NCBI RefSeq assembly: GCF_918741275.1 | Contig: NZ_CAKKNA010000006.1 | Location: forward strand, 124,001 to 188,000 | DNA length: 64,000 bases | DNA from: Bacillus sp. CECT 9360 | Lineage (GTDB): Bacteria; Bacillota; Bacilli; Bacillales; DSM-1321 | Reading direction: 5' to 3' | Shown: piece after piece, positions 62,132 through 64,000 of the stretch | How positions within the stretch are numbered: position 1 is the first letter of the stretch | Layout: each line of letters opens with the position of its first letter | Program-made: the position numbers and the translations under genes | The notes under the pieces: generated by a model | Told to the model about the DNA's origin: nothing | Seen by the model: only the letters and a program-made list of their open reading frames with translations | Database searches by the model: none

Positions 62132-63121
62132 TTAAGCAAGGGAGCCGTTTTTCATTCGACCTTTTGTTTTTACTGGGAGTCCCTTAAAGGATAGCTTTAT
62201 CTCAAGATAACGCTCCATTTCCCTCACCAGCTGGAATAAAGCCGCCCTGGATTCAAAATCTTCCCGTGTTTTCGGAAGCTCCATTTCCTTGATTTTTTCT
62301 TTCATTTCTTCAAGTTGCTGTAAATAGACAATGGCCGTATTCTGCGGATGGACGTTCTCACTTAATTCTTGAATGAAATCAGCCAGTATCCCGCTCTGCC
62401 TGACATTCGTCGGGATGCTAGTCACTAGCGGCAGAATCCGCTCGATTATTTCAAATTGCTTTTCCCTCATTTTAAAATAATGATAATAGACATCCTCGCC
62501 CCTTAGAAAATGATTCTCGACATCCCGGAAAGCCATTGTTTTTGCCTCTTCCAAGAGCTGGTTCGTTTCGGTTATTTCCTTACCGTCCCAATCGCTTTCA
62601 TTGGTCCGCAAGTAATTGACAATCTCCCGCAGGATCACACTAAAGTTTTTTTCAATTTCTACCCGGTAAGTGACCAGTTTATTTTCAAGACTCGGCATGT
62701 AAAGATTCATAATCAGGGCGACACCAATACCGATTATGATCAGAGCCGTTTCATTGAGCACCAGATCCACCGTCACATTCCCTGCCATATAAAAATGAAG
62801 GACGATGACGCTGCTTGTGACAATGCCTTCCTGAATCTTTAGCGTTACAGTGGTTGGGATAAATAATAATAGCATCAGCCCGATTACGATCGGATGGTAG
62901 GCAATGACTTCAAAAAGGATCGCTGAAAACACAATTGCCAGCAGGCAGGCAAAGAATCTCGACCAGGCCGCCTTCAGTGATTTCTTCTTCGTAACCTGGA
63001 CGCAAAGAATCGTCAAAATGCCCGCTGAGGCAAAGTTATCCAGGCCAAACAACTGGGCAATCATAATCGCAAGCGTCGCCCCTAAAGCGGTTTTAATCGT
63101 TCGATATCCGATTTTAAACAT
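62132..63121 (-). CDS. yqjA: YqjA, FUSC / aromatic acid exporter family membrane protein
   Basis: Membrane protein of the DUF939 / ArAE group, 329 residues from ATG 63121 (GGTGAT seven bases upstream). The N-terminal part (about 1-140) has six hydrophobic segments, with TIKTALGATLAIMIAQLFGL at the start. The C-terminal part (about 145-329) is a long cytoplasmic helical domain. Related families export aromatic acids; the substrate here is unknown. It ends 32 bases before the L,D-transpeptidase. Confidence 0.88.
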   Translation of the reverse strand: MFKIGYRTIKTALGATLAIMIAQLFGLDNFASAGILTILCVQVTKKKSLKAAWSRFFACLLAIVFSAILFEVIAYHPIVIGLMLLLFIPTTVTLKIQEGIVTSSVIVLHFYMAGNVTVDLVLNETALIIIGIGVALIMNLYMPSLENKLVTYRVEIEKNFSVILREIVNYLRTNESDWDGKEITETNQLLEEAKTMAFRDVENHFLRGEDVYYHYFKMREKQFEIIERILPLVTSIPTNVRQSGILADFIQELSENVHPQNTAIVYLQQLEEMKEKIKEMELPKTREDFESRAALFQLVREMERYLEIKLSFKGLPVKTKGRMKNGSLA

Positions 63122-63363
63122 ATATGTATCACCGGTTTCTATTTTCTTAATATCCATAGTATCAGCAAAATGGAGAGTTTTACAGCAACAACTGTCCTTT
63201 TTATCACGAATTGCCTATCCAATTTGGGATTCCAGCTTTTTGACCAAGTTTACTTATTTATCTGTTCGCTGAAATAATCCTTAAATTTAGTTTATTAAAT
63301 AAAGCTTTTGCACTTTTTATATCTAAGGGAATATAAGGATAGGATGTTATGGAGGTGTATGAC

Positions 63364-63567
63364 ATGTCTATTTCAGATAAAATCATCAAGGAACTTGACA
63401 AGTTAGATGAAAAAGAAAGACAAAAGGTACTAAAAAAAATTAAAGATAAGTATATGTCTAATGAGGTTATTTTACTGAGCGAAAACTATGCTTGGTGGGA
63501 TAATGAGGAGGATGACATATACAATGAAAGTAAAGGCTTTTCTTATGATTCCTCTATGGGATGTTAA
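63364..63567 (+). CDS. Type II antitoxin-like protein, possibly frameshifted at its end
   Basis: A 67-residue charged protein with GGAGG eight bases before the ATG (in-frame ATG also at 63349). The helical MSISDKIIKELDKLDEKERQ and the segment YAWWDNEEDDIYNESK resemble small antitoxins that precede MazF/PemK-type toxin genes in Bacillaceae. In such proteins the sequence normally ends soon after EEDDIYN. Here it runs on for 12 residues into what looks like the toxin gene region, so I suspect decay. Confidence 0.55.
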   Translation: MSISDKIIKELDKLDEKERQKVLKKIKDKYMSNEVILLSENYAWWDNEEDDIYNESKGFSYDSSMGC

Positions 63568-63655
63568 ATACAATCCCCAGTGTCCCAAGTATTTATCTGC
63601 TCTTGTTATATGTTTTTCACTTAGTCCTGCCCTTCTCAGTGATTTATACCTCTAA
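63524..63655 (+). pseudogene. Possible remnant of a toxin gene behind the antitoxin
   Basis: ATG at 63524, overlapping the antitoxin-like frame, with GAGGAGG about 13 bases upstream. It encodes 43 residues beginning MKVKAFLMIPLWDVKYNPQC. FLMIPL recalls the IVLIPF strand at the start of MazF/PemK-type toxins, which have about 115 residues. The rest is not toxin-like. The assignment rests on position and this short match. Confidence 0.3.
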
Positions 63656-63675
63656 TTTATCGGCAATTTCAGAGG

Positions 63676-63708
63676 AAATAAAAAAAGACCCGGGAACTCC
63701 CGAGTCTT
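63676..63708 (-). terminator. Terminator of brxB
   Basis: AAGACCCGGGA / TCCCGAGTCTT stem touching the brxB stop, with minus-strand tail TTTTTTTATTTC. Confidence 0.85.
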
Positions 63709-64000
63709 ACACTTCTTCGCAATATTGGTCAAAGTAGCCTTGCAGCTTGTTGACGACGGACATTGGATCATGCCCTTCAATTTCGTGTCTTTCCACCATT
63801 GTGATGAATTCTCCATCCTTTAACAAGGCAAATGATGGCGATGATGGCGGATAGCCTTCAAAAAAGTCACGTGCTTTTTCAGTTGCGTCTTTATCCTGGC
63901 CGGCGAAAACCGTTACAAGGTTATCCGGGCGCTTATCATAATGAACGGAATGAGCTGCGGCTGGTCTTGCGATCCCGCCTGCACAACCGCAAACTGAATT
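63707..64000 (-). CDS. brxB: Bacilliredoxin BrxB (YqiW), N-terminus cut by window edge
   Basis: Thiol-disulfide protein that removes bacillithiol from oxidised protein cysteines. The visible 97 C-terminal residues begin just before the active site NSVCGCAGG, with the rare CGC motif, and include [35 protein letters not shown] and end DQYCEEV. About 45 N-terminal residues are missing. Position next to yqjA is as in B. subtilis. Confidence 0.92.
   Translation of the reverse strand, partial: NSVCGCAGGIARPAAAHSVHYDKRPDNLVTVFAGQDKDATEKARDFFEGYPPSSPSFALLKDGEFITMVERHEIEGHDPMSVVNKLQGYFDQYCEEV

Overview
The window is a chromosomal stretch of an endospore-forming, low-GC Gram-positive bacterium of the family Bacillaceae (Bacillus in the broad sense). 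Evidence is the dense set of sporulation genes (spmAB, dacB, spoVA, spoIIA/sigF, dacF, spoIIM), AGGAGG-type ribosome binding sites, and a gene order that follows the yqi-yqj-yqk-fur-spoIIA-spoVA-lysA-ypu-res region of Bacillus subtilis almost block for block. The species cannot be fixed from the sequence. The repeat content (20-bp-period arrays and dispersed palindromic elements) is unlike B. subtilis and suggests one of the other Bacillaceae genera. No rRNA, tRNA, CRISPR array or prophage was found.

Left part (1-17.8 kb): resE (cut by the window edge), resD, resC, resB and resA form the cytochrome c maturation and ResDE regulatory operon. They are followed by rluB, the spore maturation set spmB-spmA-dacB, an iron/manganese superoxide dismutase, ypuI, an unrecognised gene, the condensin accessory genes scpB-scpA, a YjcZ-type micropeptide, ypuF, ribT, ypuA and lysA.

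Middle (17.8-32 kb): a reduced spoVA operon (AA, AB, AEA, AF, with AC-AD-AEB missing at this site), a purine permease, the dacF-spoIIAA-spoIIAB-sigF module with a recognisable sigma-H promoter, a nucleoside salvage cluster (deoB-punA-pdp) behind a catabolite-response element and a palindrome, then xerD, yqzK, fur and spoIIM.

Right-middle (32-46 kb): endonuclease Q, nudF, the FtsZ inhibitor mciZ, yqkF, yqkE, yqkD, yqkB, an SOS-type operon (small ORF, UvrX-type Y-family polymerase, YolD), a lipoprotein, yqjQ, yqjP, a proline T-box with proI, a type I toxin-antitoxin module with a decayed inverted second copy, and a LysM/glycosidase-18 protein.

Right end (46-64 kb): a ba3-type cytochrome oxidase operon next to a MITE-like element, rnz, an amidase, the oxidative pentose phosphate genes zwf and gndA, dinB (Pol IV), yqjE, yqjD, yqjC, a Prli42-like micropeptide, an L,D-transpeptidase, yqjA, a decayed type II toxin-antitoxin pair, and brxB (cut by the window edge).

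The least explained structure is a set of six intergenic arrays with a period of about 20 bp (near 10785, 13447, 22630, 32728, 35760 and 54243). Each array has its own keyword, but three share vocabulary, and one shows a five-unit higher-order repeat of about 101 bp. A second dispersed family (about 110-150 bp) recurs at 2.4, 6.9, 9.5, 13.7 and 42.6 kb, with possible tails at 40.3 and 58.0 kb. One copy lies inside the proI leader between T-box and start codon.

The longer gene-free stretches are filled mostly by these repeats, promoters and terminators, as listed. Within 43652-43860 (downstream of proI) and most of 15224-15487 I see nothing I can name.
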